NCBI GenBank assembly: GCA_964654285.1
Contig: CAZZJC010000028.1
Coordinates: 1-64,000 of the forward strand
Origin: BJHQ01 sp964654285
GTDB taxonomy: Bacteria; Planctomycetota; UBA11346
Direction of reading: 5' to 3'
Length of the DNA stretch: 64,000 nucleotides
In this document: piece by piece, positions 26,703 through 36,028 of the stretch
Layout of the letters: the number at the start of each line of letters is the position of its first letter
Position numbering within the stretch: position 1 is the stretch's first letter
Notes under the pieces: generated by a model
The model's database searches: none
What the model was told of the DNA's origin: nothing
The model's input: only the letters and a program-made list of their open reading frames with translations
Translations under genes and position numbers: made by a program

Positions 26703-28088
26703 TCACTTCGCGAAGCCGTAGTCCTCTTTGCGGAACTTGCTCTGGTCGACGGATTCCATCATGTCCGCGATGAACTCCTGCTCGTCCTGAGGCAGGCGGT
26801 CGACGGTCTTCTGCAGGCGGTCGAGGTACGGCTTCTCCTTGTCCGCGATCCGCACCTTGCCGGCGGCGGCGCCTTCCTTGATCGCGGCGACGGCCTCGCG
26901 GGCGACGGCGACGGCGGACAGGTAGTGGGTCGGCTGGCCGACGATGGCCTTGGCGAAGCGGATGGTGTTCTCCGGCGTCAGGACATATGCCTGCGGGTCG
27001 AGCGCGGCGTCGCTGCGCACGAAGAGGTTGCGCAGCATGAGCGCCGCAGCCTTGCCGTCGGCGTTGGCGAGGTTCATCAGACGGGTGTCGTAGATGAGCT
27101 GTTCCATGTAGCAGGTCGGCGCCATGCCGCCGAGCAGCTTGATGTTCTGCACCGATTCGTTCGACCAGGTATCGCAGGCGGCGGCGGCGATGTTGCCCAC
27201 CGGCGACAGGTGCGCGCAGGCGGCGGTCTTGCCTTCCATCGCGATCGGGCAGCCGGTGATGGCCTTGAGGATCGGGTTCTCGTAGGCGCAGTCCTTGCCG
27301 GGGCCGACCGCGCCCTGTTCATGCGCGACCAGGGCGCGCACGGCGGTGATCGGGCGCACCACGGCGGCGAACACGCGCGGGATCAGCTTCTGCTCGGCCA
27401 GCACCATCGCGGTGTTGCCGAAGCCGCAGGCCGAGTCGCCGGCCGGCTGCACGCCGTGCTGCTTGGCGATCGCGGCGAGGTGGCCCCAGAGGAAGGTCAT
27501 GTCGCGCGCGCCCAGGATGGCGGTGCCGAAGATGACGCCCTTCAGGTCGGCCATCGTCAACGCCTCGTCATGGACCTCCTTGCCGCCGACGCTTTCGATC
27601 GACAGCAGTTCCGCCCCGGCGGCAGCCGAGCCGTGGAACGTTTCGAGCATCGCTTCCCAGTATTTGCCGCTGCGCATGAGCGGCGGGCGGATCATCTCGC
27701 GGTTGTCGTTGGGGGTCATGCGGAGGACCGACTTCAGGCCCCACTTCGCATGCGCATCGTTCATGCCGTTGAGCAGGATCTTGGCGAGGTCGATGCCCAG
27801 CTGCGGTTCCCAGGTCATCGGGGGCAGGGTCTCGAACTCGATGACCACGCCGTTGGCTTCCAGCTCGGCGGCGCGCTTGAGCGCCCCGGTGATGATCTCG
27901 TGGTAGTGGGCGCGGATCTCGGGCTTGGTCTTCTCTTCGATGGTCATCGTCGGGAGGGTGAAGTTCAGCTCGGGGTAGACCTCGCCGCCACCGATCTTCA
28001 TGCCCATGCGGGTGTTGACCGGCTTGGGGGCGAAGCCGAAGCGGAGGTCGTCGGGGTTGGTGATCGCAAGGGAGGTGTAGCGGGGCAT
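26703..28088 (-). CDS. mtaB: Methanol:corrinoid methyltransferase MtaB
   Basis: A 461-residue enzyme that activates methanol and transfers its methyl group to a corrinoid protein. The zinc ligands known from Methanosarcina MtaB (E164, C220, C269) correspond to E165 (SIESVGG), C221 (DSACGFGN) and C267 (GKDCAYEN). The overall sequence is typical of the family. The ATG at 28088 follows AGGA eight bases upstream. mtaC (corrinoid protein) and mtaA are not in the window, so the methyl acceptor must be encoded elsewhere. A divergent AraC-type regulator lies 177 bases away and probably controls it. Confidence 0.92.
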   Translation of the reverse strand: MPRYTSLAITNPDDLRFGFAPKPVNTRMGMKIGGGEVYPELNFTLPTMTIEEKTKPEIRAHYHEIITGALKRAAELEANGVVIEFETLPPMTWEPQLGIDLAKILLNGMNDAHAKWGLKSVLRMTPNDNREMIRPPLMRSGKYWEAMLETFHGSAAAGAELLSIESVGGKEVHDEALTMADLKGVIFGTAILGARDMTFLWGHLAAIAKQHGVQPAGDSACGFGNTAMVLAEQKLIPRVFAAVVRPITAVRALVAHEQGAVGPGKDCAYENPILKAITGCPIAMEGKTAACAHLSPVGNIAAAACDTWSNESVQNIKLLGGMAPTCYMEQLIYDTRLMNLANADGKAAALMLRNLFVRSDAALDPQAYVLTPENTIRFAKAIVGQPTHYLSAVAVAREAVAAIKEGAAAGKVRIADKEKPYLDRLQKTVDRLPQDEQEFIADMMESVDQSKFRKEDYGFAK

Positions 28089-28175
28089 GGGGTGTCCTGG
28101 GCGGGGTTGGCGGTGGCTGGTGGCTGGGCGCCGGGGTCGCGCTTGGCTTTCCCTGACGCTCTGCCCGCATGATAT

Positions 28176-28222
28176 GACCAAGGAGAAACCGGAATCCCGG
28201 CGGTTCATGACCGGCTTTGGTC
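28176..28222. promoter_or_regulatory. Inverted repeat in mtaB/araC-type divergent intergenic region
   Basis: GACCAA at 28176-28181 and TTGGTC at 28217-28222 form a dyad with additional CCGG pairs inside. It lies between the divergent mtaB and AraC-family genes and is a candidate operator. No cobalamin riboswitch was recognised here. Confidence 0.35.
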
Positions 28223-28265
28223 TATCCGTGCTTGTCCGCCGTGGTCCTCCTGGCACGGTGTCGGC

Positions 28266-29459
28266 ATGGCGGCAACCCCGGGAAATCGTCGGCGCACGGC
28301 CGCGACCTCCGCATCCAGGCGCTCCGCCGCGACCGCCCTGCCGTCCTGCTTCCGCCAGCAGGATATCCATGTGCTGCTCGACGATTACGCCAGGACCTGG
28401 GGCGTGCTGGCGCTGCTCGTCGATCCTGATGGCCGTCCGATGCCGCCGGACGGCAGGCCGGCGCCCGAAGCCTTCGTGTGCACCACCGCCATCTCCGAGG
28501 CCCTGCGCTGGGGCGAGCCGGCCTTCGTCCCAGCCGCCGGCGAACGCCTGGCCTGGGCCGTGCCGGTGATGGTGAATGCGCGGATCGTCGGGGGGCTGGT
28601 CGCCGTCGCACCCGAATCCACGCTCGCGGGCGATCGCCAACGTTCACGCGCCATCCTCAACGATCTGCGCGCGCGCGCCGAAGCGGCGAACCTGACCAAT
28701 GCCGCGCTGCTCGGCCGCAACCGGCAGCTCGGCCTGCGCGAACAGGCCCGCGCCGAGGCCATCCGCCTGGCCAAGGGCGGTTCCGCCCGGGCCGAGGTCC
28801 ACGCCGCCTACCAGCGCGAGGAGGCCGGCCTGATCAGCGCGATCCGGCGCGGCGACGACGCCCAGGCGCGCCAGATCCTCAACCGCGTGCTGGTCGTGCT
28901 CTACGGCCTTGCCGGCACCGACGTGCGCGCGCTCAAGGCGTTCGCGCTGGAGCTCACCACCACCATGGTCCGCACCGCGGTCGAAGGCGGCGCCCCGACG
29001 CGGGCGAGCGCCGCCGGCCTCGCCCGCCTGGCCGAACTCGCGGATCTCGAGGACGAGGAAGCGGTCTCGCGCTGGCTCGCGGCGGCGATGAACGACCTCA
29101 TGGCCGCGATCCGCGCCTCGCGCAGCCCGCCCGGCGACGTGCTGATGACCGAAGCCCAGCGCATCGTGCGCGAACGCCACCGCGAACCGCTGACCCGCGA
29201 CCAGGTCGCGAAGCAGTGCCATTGTTCGCCGGCGCATTTTTCCCGCCTGTTCCGCGCCCGCACCGGCCTGTCGTTCACCGACGCCCTGGCCCAGGCGCGC
29301 TGCGAGCACGCGGCGGAGCTGCTCGCCCGCAGCGACGATTCCCTCGCCGGCATCGCCGTCGACTGCGGCTTCGCGGATCAGAGCCACTTCGGCAAGGTGT
29401 TCCGCCGGCGCATGGGCACGACCCCGCGCGCCTACCGCCTGCGCATGCAGGCCGGTTGA
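28266..29459 (+). CDS. AraC-family regulator with PocR-like sensor domain
   Basis: A 397-residue transcription factor. The N-terminal about 110 residues following CFRQQDIHVLL resemble the PocR ligand domain seen in regulators of C1 and diol metabolism. A helical middle region follows. The C-terminal AraC DNA-binding domain (about 295-394) has two helix-turn-helix units, including FSRLFRARTGLSF and GFADQSHFGKVFRRRMG. Divergent from mtaB, so a methanol-responsive activator role is likely by context. PocR assignment is moderate; the AraC domain is certain. Confidence 0.88.
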   Translation: MAATPGNRRRTAATSASRRSAATALPSCFRQQDIHVLLDDYARTWGVLALLVDPDGRPMPPDGRPAPEAFVCTTAISEALRWGEPAFVPAAGERLAWAVPVMVNARIVGGLVAVAPESTLAGDRQRSRAILNDLRARAEAANLTNAALLGRNRQLGLREQARAEAIRLAKGGSARAEVHAAYQREEAGLISAIRRGDDAQARQILNRVLVVLYGLAGTDVRALKAFALELTTTMVRTAVEGGAPTRASAAGLARLAELADLEDEEAVSRWLAAAMNDLMAAIRASRSPPGDVLMTEAQRIVRERHREPLTRDQVAKQCHCSPAHFSRLFRARTGLSFTDALAQARCEHAAELLARSDDSLAGIAVDCGFADQSHFGKVFRRRMGTTPRAYRLRMQAG

Positions 29460-29465
29460 CCGGGC

Positions 29466-30227
29466 CTACCTGGGATCCGCTTCCGGGTCGGCACCGAGCA
29501 GGCGCAGGCGGTGATGGCGCTCCCAGCGCATCGCCTGGGCGTGCGCGGGGAAGGCGCGCTCCCAGGCGCGGAACCGGGGCGAATGCGGTTTCTCCCCCGG
29601 CATGGGAGCGAGCGCCTGGCGGTGGTGGCAGAGTTCATGCCAGAGGACGTGGTCGAGGAACACCCGCGCGACCCAGGGCAGGGCGAGGCGGGGGTGGATC
29701 ATGATCCGCGCCGGTTCGCCGCGCCGGTAGCTGCCGTAGCGGATCTGGCGCAGCTGGCGGCCGCCGGTGTCGCGCGACCAGCTGATCCGCGGCTGCGGCA
29801 GGTCGCTGAACCCGGCCGCATGGATGCGCTGGAAATCCGCGACCAGATCGACGTGCGCGCCGACCGGATCGCACACCGGAACCGGGCCAAGCCGGGCGAG
29901 CGCGCGTTCGCGCTCGCCCTGGGCGAGGCGGTTCAGCGCGTCCCGGATGCCCGGATGCCGGCCGCGACCGCCGGCGGTGATCCAGGCCGGCAAGGCGGCC
30001 AGGCAATCGGCGTCAGCGACCAGCCGGCGATGGATGCCCAGCCGCCAGGCGCCAGGCCGGCCGCCCAGGCTCAGCGCGACGCGGCGGTTGCGGGTGATGC
30101 GGACCGCCACCGCCAGGCCCGCCGCGGCGAGGCGGTTCTGCAGCCGCAGGACGTCCGGATCCGCGTCCGCCACGGCGACCGGTTCTGGCGGACGCAGCCA
30201 GGAACGCAGGAATCCCGGCCAGGTCAT
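29466..30227 (-). CDS. SprT-like zinc metalloprotease
   Basis: A 253-residue protein with the zinc motif H197-E198-L-C-H201 and a downstream His at 215 (KPHSPRFRAWE) that may be the third ligand. Preceding strands RIMIHPRL and LPWVARVFLDHVLWHELCHH match SprT-like proteins. Family members are related to the SPRTN DNA-protein crosslink protease; the role of bacterial ones is uncertain. Its ATG overlaps the stop of the yggS homologue (ATGA), so the two are cotranscribed. Confidence 0.75.
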   Translation of the reverse strand: MTWPGFLRSWLRPPEPVAVADADPDVLRLQNRLAAAGLAVAVRITRNRRVALSLGGRPGAWRLGIHRRLVADADCLAALPAWITAGGRGRHPGIRDALNRLAQGERERALARLGPVPVCDPVGAHVDLVADFQRIHAAGFSDLPQPRISWSRDTGGRQLRQIRYGSYRRGEPARIMIHPRLALPWVARVFLDHVLWHELCHHRQALAPMPGEKPHSPRFRAWERAFPAHAQAMRWERHHRLRLLGADPEADPR

Positions 30228-30952
30228 GCCGACGTGCCGCCATCGGATGGATCGACGGATGGAGAGCCGGATGGGACGAACAACCGGGTGCCGACGCGGA
30301 TCTCGGTGGCGCCCTCCGCGACGGCGAGGGCGAAATCGCCGGACATGCCCATGCTCAGGCGCTTCAGGCCGTGGCGGGCAGCGAGTTCGCGACAGGCGGC
30401 GAAGCAGCGCCGCACCCCGCTTTCATCGGCGTTTCCTGCAAGATCCGGGGCCATGGTCATGAGGCCTTCGACCACGCAGGCGGGAATCGCACGCAGACGG
30501 TCGAGCATCGCCGGCAGGGCGTCGGGCGGCAGGCCGGCCTTCGCCGACTCGCCCGAGGTGTTCACCTGGACGAAGACCGGATAACGCCGCTCAGCCGTGA
30601 AGCCGGCCGCCGCGATCGCCTTGGCGAAGCGGTCGACATGGCCGGGATCGCACAGGCTGTGCAGGCACTGCGCCAGGCGCACGGTGTCGGCCAGCTGCCG
30701 GCCCTGGATCCGCCCGATGGCGTGGAAACGCGCGCCGGCCGGGGCGTTCGCCACCATCAATTCCAGGTGATCGACGCGATTCTCTCCGTAATCCAGGACG
30801 CCGGCGGCGGCCAGGCGGGGCAGCACCTCGGGCCCCTGGGACTTGGTGACGGCGATCAGCCGCACCGTGGCCGGATCGCGGCCGGCGCCCTGGCAGGCGG
30901 CGGCGATCTCGGCGCGCACGGCGGCAAGGTTGCTTGCGATGACATCCGGCAT
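30224..30952 (-). CDS. yggS: PLP-binding protein of the YggS/PLPBP family
   Basis: A 242-residue protein that binds pyridoxal phosphate and maintains vitamin B6 and amino acid balance. The PLP lysine is K37 in LIAVTKS. Conserved segments include DYGENRV, FHAIGRIQ, VNTSGESAKAG, GLMTM, and SMGMSGDFALAV with GTRLF at the end. It is the first gene of a two-gene unit with the SprT-like protease. Confidence 0.93.
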   Translation of the reverse strand: MPDVIASNLAAVRAEIAAACQGAGRDPATVRLIAVTKSQGPEVLPRLAAAGVLDYGENRVDHLELMVANAPAGARFHAIGRIQGRQLADTVRLAQCLHSLCDPGHVDRFAKAIAAAGFTAERRYPVFVQVNTSGESAKAGLPPDALPAMLDRLRAIPACVVEGLMTMAPDLAGNADESGVRRCFAACRELAARHGLKRLSMGMSGDFALAVAEGATEIRVGTRLFVPSGSPSVDPSDGGTSA

Positions 30953-31002
30953 GGCGGCGCCGAGGTCATCGCCGGCGGACGGCAGTCAAGCGCCGCCCCG
31001 GT

Positions 31003-32535
31003 TTACTTTCCGGCCGGCTGGTCGGGAACGGCGCCGCCGGACTCGGTGGCATAGCCCTTGTCGATCGCCCAGTCGCGCCATTTGGCGATGGCGGCGGCAC
31101 GTTTGTCCTCGGCGGCGGAGGCATCGAAACCGTGGTCCTGCCGGGTGATCTGCTTGAGGATGCCATGCGCCTTCATGCGTATGATCTGATCGTTGCTGCC
31201 CAGGCCATCGAGCAGGGCAGGGATGGACTTGGGGCCGGCGGCCACGAGGGCGCTCTCGGCCGCAGCGGAGTCCTTGCGCACCGCGCTGCCCAGCAGGCGC
31301 ACGTTCTCGCTGGAGAAATCCTTCTTCCCGGTCGCAACCGAGGTGGCGGCGACCGGATTGCGGTCTTCGAGCCAGATCCAGGTCGCGCCTTCGTCGCGCC
31401 ACCACTTCTCGATGAGGTCCGCCTGCTTCTTGCGCTGCTCGTCGGGGCCGACCGGATCGAAGGCGCGTTCGCCGGCGATGCGGTTGATGACCGCGATGGC
31501 CTTGCGGTTGACGCCGGCATCCTTGACCCGCAGCAGGCGGATGAGCACCGGCATGATGGCGCGGTCGCGGTATTCGTAGAGCGCGGCGGCGGCCTCGACC
31601 TGCACCGACGGATCAGCGCTCGTCAGCTGCTCGCCGAGGATGGTGCGTTCGCTCACGTTCCAGTTCAGCTCCCACCAGCGCTGCGCGGTGTCGCGGCTCA
31701 TGGTCTTCTTGGGCAGCAGGGTGATATCGGCTGCGGCCTCGATCGCGGCCGTCTTCACCCGGGCGTCGGCGTGGTCCATGAGCTCGATCAGGCGCGGGAT
31801 GGCGTTGCGCTCCTTGAGCGTGCCCGCGATCATCGCGAAGTATTCCAGGTCGCCCGCGTCGGCGACCTTCTCGCTCGCCTTGGCGACGAAGGCGAACAGC
31901 TTCCGCGCCCGGGGGCGATCTGACGAGCTGAGGATGCGGCAGATGTCGGCCGCCGCATACAGGTCGCCGAAATCCGCCTTCAACGCCTTGCACAGCAGGG
32001 CGAACCCGGACTTGTCGAGATCGCGATTGATGGTCGCGATCGCGCTTTCCATCGCGGTCGAGTCGTTGCCCAGGCGGGGCAGCCTGCTGATGTGGGTGTC
32101 CCACAGCCAGGGATCGTCAGGCATCGGCGACGGCAAGGTGAGATCCCATGGCACCTGCGCCGCGGTCGGGGCCTTGCCGTCAGGGGTCCGGGTCCGGCCG
32201 CCGCCCTGCCCGGCAGCGGGGGCCTGGGCGGTCTGGCCCTGGCCCTCCTTCACCAGCGATTTGTGCAGCCATTTCTCGCCGACGCGGACGAACCCGAGCG
32301 CGGTGCGGGCGCCATCGTGGTCGGGATCCAGCTTGAGCGCCTGGTTCCAGTAGGTCCGCGCCAGGGTCTGGCGCTGATTCGCGGCGCACCAGTTGCCCAG
32401 CGCGACGACCTGATCCGCGCTGGCGAAGTCGGTGCGCGCCTTGACCTCGTCGAAGGTCTCCTCCGCCCCCAGCACCGCCAAGCCGGCGAGCAGGCCCAGG
32501 ACGGGAATCAGCAGCAGCGAGCGCAGGCGGATCAT
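31003..32535 (-). CDS. Secreted HEAT-repeat protein
   Basis: A 510-residue protein with a signal peptide (about residues 1-23). A TPR-like stretch (about 40-85) is followed by helical pairs consistent with HEAT repeats between about 170 and 480, including IPRLIELMDHADARVKTAA and SIPALLDGLG. The ATG at 32535 has a GAGGAG ribosome binding site. HEAT repeats serve as protein-binding scaffolds; partner unknown. Confidence 0.75.
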   Translation of the reverse strand: MIRLRSLLLIPVLGLLAGLAVLGAEETFDEVKARTDFASADQVVALGNWCAANQRQTLARTYWNQALKLDPDHDGARTALGFVRVGEKWLHKSLVKEGQGQTAQAPAAGQGGGRTRTPDGKAPTAAQVPWDLTLPSPMPDDPWLWDTHISRLPRLGNDSTAMESAIATINRDLDKSGFALLCKALKADFGDLYAAADICRILSSSDRPRARKLFAFVAKASEKVADAGDLEYFAMIAGTLKERNAIPRLIELMDHADARVKTAAIEAAADITLLPKKTMSRDTAQRWWELNWNVSERTILGEQLTSADPSVQVEAAAALYEYRDRAIMPVLIRLLRVKDAGVNRKAIAVINRIAGERAFDPVGPDEQRKKQADLIEKWWRDEGATWIWLEDRNPVAATSVATGKKDFSSENVRLLGSAVRKDSAAAESALVAAGPKSIPALLDGLGSNDQIIRMKAHGILKQITRQDHGFDASAAEDKRAAAIAKWRDWAIDKGYATESGGAVPDQPAGK

Positions 32536-32771
32536 CGGAGTCTCCTCGGTGGGGATCGGAGGGATGCGGGAATATGCCCCGGATCCTGGTTTCATCCTAG
32601 ACGTTTCCGGCAACGTGCGACCGGCAGTGGCCTGGGCAGCAGGCGCGTCCGGGGTCGGCGTGTGAACCGGAAGCGGCCCTGCCGCCGGCCCCGGCGTGTC
32701 TTCCCGGCGGGCCAAACGGTTTGTGCCCGCCCAGGTTCACCCTAGCCTGCACCACCCCAGCGAGGACCCCC

Positions 32772-33359
32772 ATGCCCATCCCCTACGTGATCGAAAAAGA
32801 CGCCCGCGGCGAGCGCACCTACGACATCTACAGCCGCCTGCTCAAAGACCGCATCGTCTTCATCGGCGAGGTCATCGACGACTTCGTCGCCAACGTCGTG
32901 GTGGCGCAGCTGCTGTTCCTGCAGAGCCAGAAGCGCGATTCCGATGTCACGCTCTACATCAACTCGCCGGGCGGCTCGATCAGCGCCGGCTTCGCGATCT
33001 ACGACACCATCCAGTACCTGACCTGCGACGTGGTCACGGTGTGCGTCGGCCAGGCCGCGAGCATGGGCGCGTTCCTGCTCGGCTCCGGCACCAAGGGCAA
33101 GCGCTTCGCCCTGCCGCACAGCCGGATCATGATCCACCAGCCTTTCGGCGGCACCGAAGGCCAGGCCTCCGACATCGAGATCCAGGCGCGGGAACTCGTG
33201 CGCCTGAAGAACGAGCTGACCCGCATCATCAGCGCCCAGACCGGGCAGCCGATCGAGAAGATCAAGCGCGACAGCGAACGCGACCACTACATGACCGCCG
33301 ACGAGGCCTGCGCCTACGGCATCATCGACAAGGTGGTGACCAAGCCGACCGCAGTCTGA
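32772..33359 (+). CDS. clpP: ATP-dependent Clp protease proteolytic subunit
   Basis: A 195-residue serine protease subunit that forms the ClpP barrel. The catalytic triad is S97 (GQAASMGA), H122 (RIMIHQP) and D171, the same numbers as mature E. coli ClpP. The N-terminus is short, with little or no propeptide. clpX follows 112 bases later on the same strand. A strong hairpin lies between them. Confidence 0.97.
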   Translation: MPIPYVIEKDARGERTYDIYSRLLKDRIVFIGEVIDDFVANVVVAQLLFLQSQKRDSDVTLYINSPGGSISAGFAIYDTIQYLTCDVVTVCVGQAASMGAFLLGSGTKGKRFALPHSRIMIHQPFGGTEGQASDIEIQARELVRLKNELTRIISAQTGQPIEKIKRDSERDHYMTADEACAYGIIDKVVTKPTAV

Positions 33360-33380
33360 GGCATTCCCCAGGGTTTCTTC

Positions 33381-33409
33381 AGGCGATGCCGACACGCTCG
33401 GCATCGCCT
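33381..33409 (+). terminator. Hairpin between clpP and clpX
   Basis: A perfect 12-bp stem (AGGCGATGCCGA paired with TCGGCATCGCCT) with a 5-base loop. There is no U-run after it, so it may be an attenuator or mRNA-stability structure that sets the ClpP:ClpX ratio rather than a full terminator. Confidence 0.5.
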
Positions 33410-33471
33410 TCCACCTGCCGCCTGCCGTCCCCTTCCCCGCACCGACCACCTCCGCTAGGATCCCGTCCGCC

Positions 33472-34785
33472 ATGACCAAGCCGCGCAAGTCCGGTGGCCC
33501 GCCCGATAGCTGCTCCTTCTGCGGCCGCGCCACGCATCAGGTCGAACGCCTGATCTCGGGGCCGCCCGGCACCTTCATCTGCAATGAATGCGTCGATGTC
33601 TGCGCCACGTTGCTCAAGGACCAGGGCAAGAAGGCGACCCCGGCCGCCGAGGGCGCCGCATCGCGCGGGGCGCGCCTGCCGTCGCCGGGCGAGATCAAGG
33701 CCCACCTCGACCAGTACATCATCGGCCAGGAGCACGCGAAGCGCACCATCGCGGTCGCGGTCTACAACCACTACAAGCGGTTGAAGCACAACAAGACCGC
33801 GAGCGACGTGGAGCTGGAGAAATCCAACATCCTGATGCTCGGCCCGACCGGCTCCGGCAAGACCGCGATCGCGCGCTGCCTCGCCAAGATGCTCAACGTG
33901 CCCTTCGCGATCGGCGACGCGACCTCGCTCACCGAGGCGGGCTACGTCGGCGAGGATGTCGAGAACCTCATCCTGCGCCTCCTCCAGAACTGCGACTACG
34001 ACGTGGCCCGCGCCGAGACCGGCATCGTCTACGTCGACGAGATCGACAAGATCCGGCGCTCGTCCGGCAACGTCTCGATCACCCGCGATGTCAGCGGCGA
34101 AGGCGTGCAGCAGGCCCTGCTCAAGCTGGTCGAAGGCACCGTCGCCAACGTCCCGCCCGGCGGCGGCCGCAAGCATCCCGAGCAGAAGTACATCCAGGTC
34201 AACACCACCAACATCCTCTTCATCTGCGGCGGCGCCTTCGGCGGCCTCTCCGACATCATCGGCCGCCGCATCGGCGAACGCAAAGTCGGCTTCAACCTCG
34301 ATCCCGACGCCCGCCTCGGCGCCGGCCAGGTCGACGACGAGGACCAGCGCCTGCTGGCACAGGTCATCCCGGAGGATCTCGTCGAGTTCGGCCTGATCCC
34401 CGAGTTCATCGGCCGCCTGCCGGTGACGGTCGCCCTGCAGCCGCTGAGCGAAGAGGCGCTGATGAGCATCCTCACCCAGCCGCGCAACGCCCTGGTCAAG
34501 CAGTTCCACGCCCTGTTCGCGATGGAGGGCGTCGAGCTGCGCTTCACCGACGAGGCCCTGCTGGCGATCGCGCACAAGGCGATGGAGCGCAAGACCGGCG
34601 CCCGGGCGCTGCGCGCCATCATCGAGACGGTGATGCTGGATCTCATGTTCGATCTGCCGGAACTCGCGAAATCGAGCAAGGAGTTCGTCATCACCGCCGA
34701 ACTGGTGCGCGAACGCCTGGCCGATCCGGGCCGCCGCCAGGGACTGGCCAGCGATCTCGACTCCCCCATCAAGGAAAGCGCATGA
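33472..34785 (+). CDS. clpX: ATP-dependent Clp protease ATPase subunit ClpX
   Basis: A 437-residue unfoldase that feeds ClpP. The N-terminal zinc-binding domain has C14, C17, C37 and C40. The AAA+ domain has Walker A GPTGSGKT at 124-131, Walker B IVYVDEIDKI and the ISRD-like SITRDVSGEGVQ segment. The IGF-type ClpP-binding loop region around residue 265 contains AFGGLSDI. The stop overlaps the start of the PHP-domain gene by the ATGA arrangement. Confidence 0.97.
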   Translation: MTKPRKSGGPPDSCSFCGRATHQVERLISGPPGTFICNECVDVCATLLKDQGKKATPAAEGAASRGARLPSPGEIKAHLDQYIIGQEHAKRTIAVAVYNHYKRLKHNKTASDVELEKSNILMLGPTGSGKTAIARCLAKMLNVPFAIGDATSLTEAGYVGEDVENLILRLLQNCDYDVARAETGIVYVDEIDKIRRSSGNVSITRDVSGEGVQQALLKLVEGTVANVPPGGGRKHPEQKYIQVNTTNILFICGGAFGGLSDIIGRRIGERKVGFNLDPDARLGAGQVDDEDQRLLAQVIPEDLVEFGLIPEFIGRLPVTVALQPLSEEALMSILTQPRNALVKQFHALFAMEGVELRFTDEALLAIAHKAMERKTGARALRAIIETVMLDLMFDLPELAKSSKEFVITAELVRERLADPGRRQGLASDLDSPIKESA

Positions 34786-36020
34786 CCGACCCCAGCCTCG
34801 ATCTCGCCAACCCGGATCAGGACCGCCGCCTCGCCGCGCTGCGCGCGCTCGTCGCCCGCCACCAGGCCGCTCCGCGCAGCGGGACCAACACCCACGTCCA
34901 CACCAACCATTCGTTCTCGGTCTTCGCCAGCCCGAGCGCGGCGGTGTGGGCCGGGGTCGAATCAGGCATCGAGGTGCTGGGCATCAACGACTTCTTCACC
35001 ACCTCCGGCTGCGCCGAATTCGCCGCCGCCGCCGCCATCGCCAGATTGCCGGCGCTGTTCAGCCTGGAATGCATCAGCATGGACGCCGGCGCGGAAAAGG
35101 CCGGCGAACTCTTCAATGATCCGGCGAATCCGGGCAAGATCTACTTCAGCGGCAAGGGCATCGCGCGCTTCACGGCCCCGGTGGCCGACCGCCTGCTGAC
35201 CGCCATCCGCGCCGAGCAGGAACGCCGCAACCGGGCCCTGGTCGAGCGCCTCGATAAGCACTTCCAGGCCGCGATCGGCATGCCCGGCCCCTCCTGGGAT
35301 GCCGTGGTCGGCCAGACCCCGCACGGCTCGACCACCGAACGCCATGTCGCGGCCGCCTGCCTGGAACGCATCCACGACATCGCCGGCTCCGGCTCCGGCC
35401 TGCGCCTGCAGGACGCAATGTCCGAGATCTTCGCGAAGATCGTCGGCGTGGCCCCGGTCGCCGATGCGCCGGCGCAGCAGAACCAGATCCGCAACCAGCT
35501 GCTGAAGTCCGGCAAGCCCTGCTACGTGCCGGAGGATCGCGCCGCGTTCCCGACCATCGCCGATCTGCGCGCGGCCTTCCTCGCCCTCGGCGGCATCCCG
35601 GTCTATCCCGTGCTCGGCAACCCGATCACCGCCTGCGAGAAGAGCATCCCCGCGCTCTTCGACCGCCTCGCCGCCTGGGGCGTGTTCGCGATCGAGCTGA
35701 TCCCCGCCCGCAACAACGCCGAGCGCGTCGCCGAGGTGCTGGCCGAGTGCGCCAAGCGCCAGTGGCCGGTCTGCGACGGCACCGAGCACAACACCCCGGC
35801 GATGGAGCCGATGACCACCACCTGGGGCATGGATCCGCGCTTCCGGCCGCAGTTCCGCGACGGCGCCTGCGTCGTGCTCGGCCATCAGGAACTGGTCAAG
35901 GCGGGCAAGCCCGGTTACGTCGACGCCGCAGGCCAGCCGGTGCCGGGCGGCTTCGCGCGCTGCCTGGAAGCCGGTCGTGCGCTCCTGGCCGGAGCCAAGA
36001 GCGCCTCCACAGTCAGATGA
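34782..36020 (+). CDS. PHP-domain metal-dependent hydrolase
   Basis: A 412-residue protein. The N-terminal HVHTNHS motif (H38, H40) and later H/D residues such as DGTEHN are those of PHP phosphoesterase folds. The middle is helical and unassigned. Translationally coupled to clpX by a four-base overlap; an open frame extends upstream inside clpX but is a shadow. The substrate is unknown. It is not the histidinol phosphatase or polymerase type, judging by length and layout. Confidence 0.75.
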   Translation: MTDPSLDLANPDQDRRLAALRALVARHQAAPRSGTNTHVHTNHSFSVFASPSAAVWAGVESGIEVLGINDFFTTSGCAEFAAAAAIARLPALFSLECISMDAGAEKAGELFNDPANPGKIYFSGKGIARFTAPVADRLLTAIRAEQERRNRALVERLDKHFQAAIGMPGPSWDAVVGQTPHGSTTERHVAAACLERIHDIAGSGSGLRLQDAMSEIFAKIVGVAPVADAPAQQNQIRNQLLKSGKPCYVPEDRAAFPTIADLRAAFLALGGIPVYPVLGNPITACEKSIPALFDRLAAWGVFAIELIPARNNAERVAEVLAECAKRQWPVCDGTEHNTPAMEPMTTTWGMDPRFRPQFRDGACVVLGHQELVKAGKPGYVDAAGQPVPGGFARCLEAGRALLAGAKSASTVR

Positions 36021-36028
36021 TGTGACGG

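Noticed and set aside
28089..28265. Cobalamin riboswitch upstream of mtaB
   Set aside because: I looked for a B12-box-like core in this gap and saw none. Only a short dyad is present.
28255..28270. Sigma-54 promoter in front of the AraC-type gene
   Set aside because: TGGCAC is followed after five bases by CGGC, not TTGC, and it overlaps the start codon.
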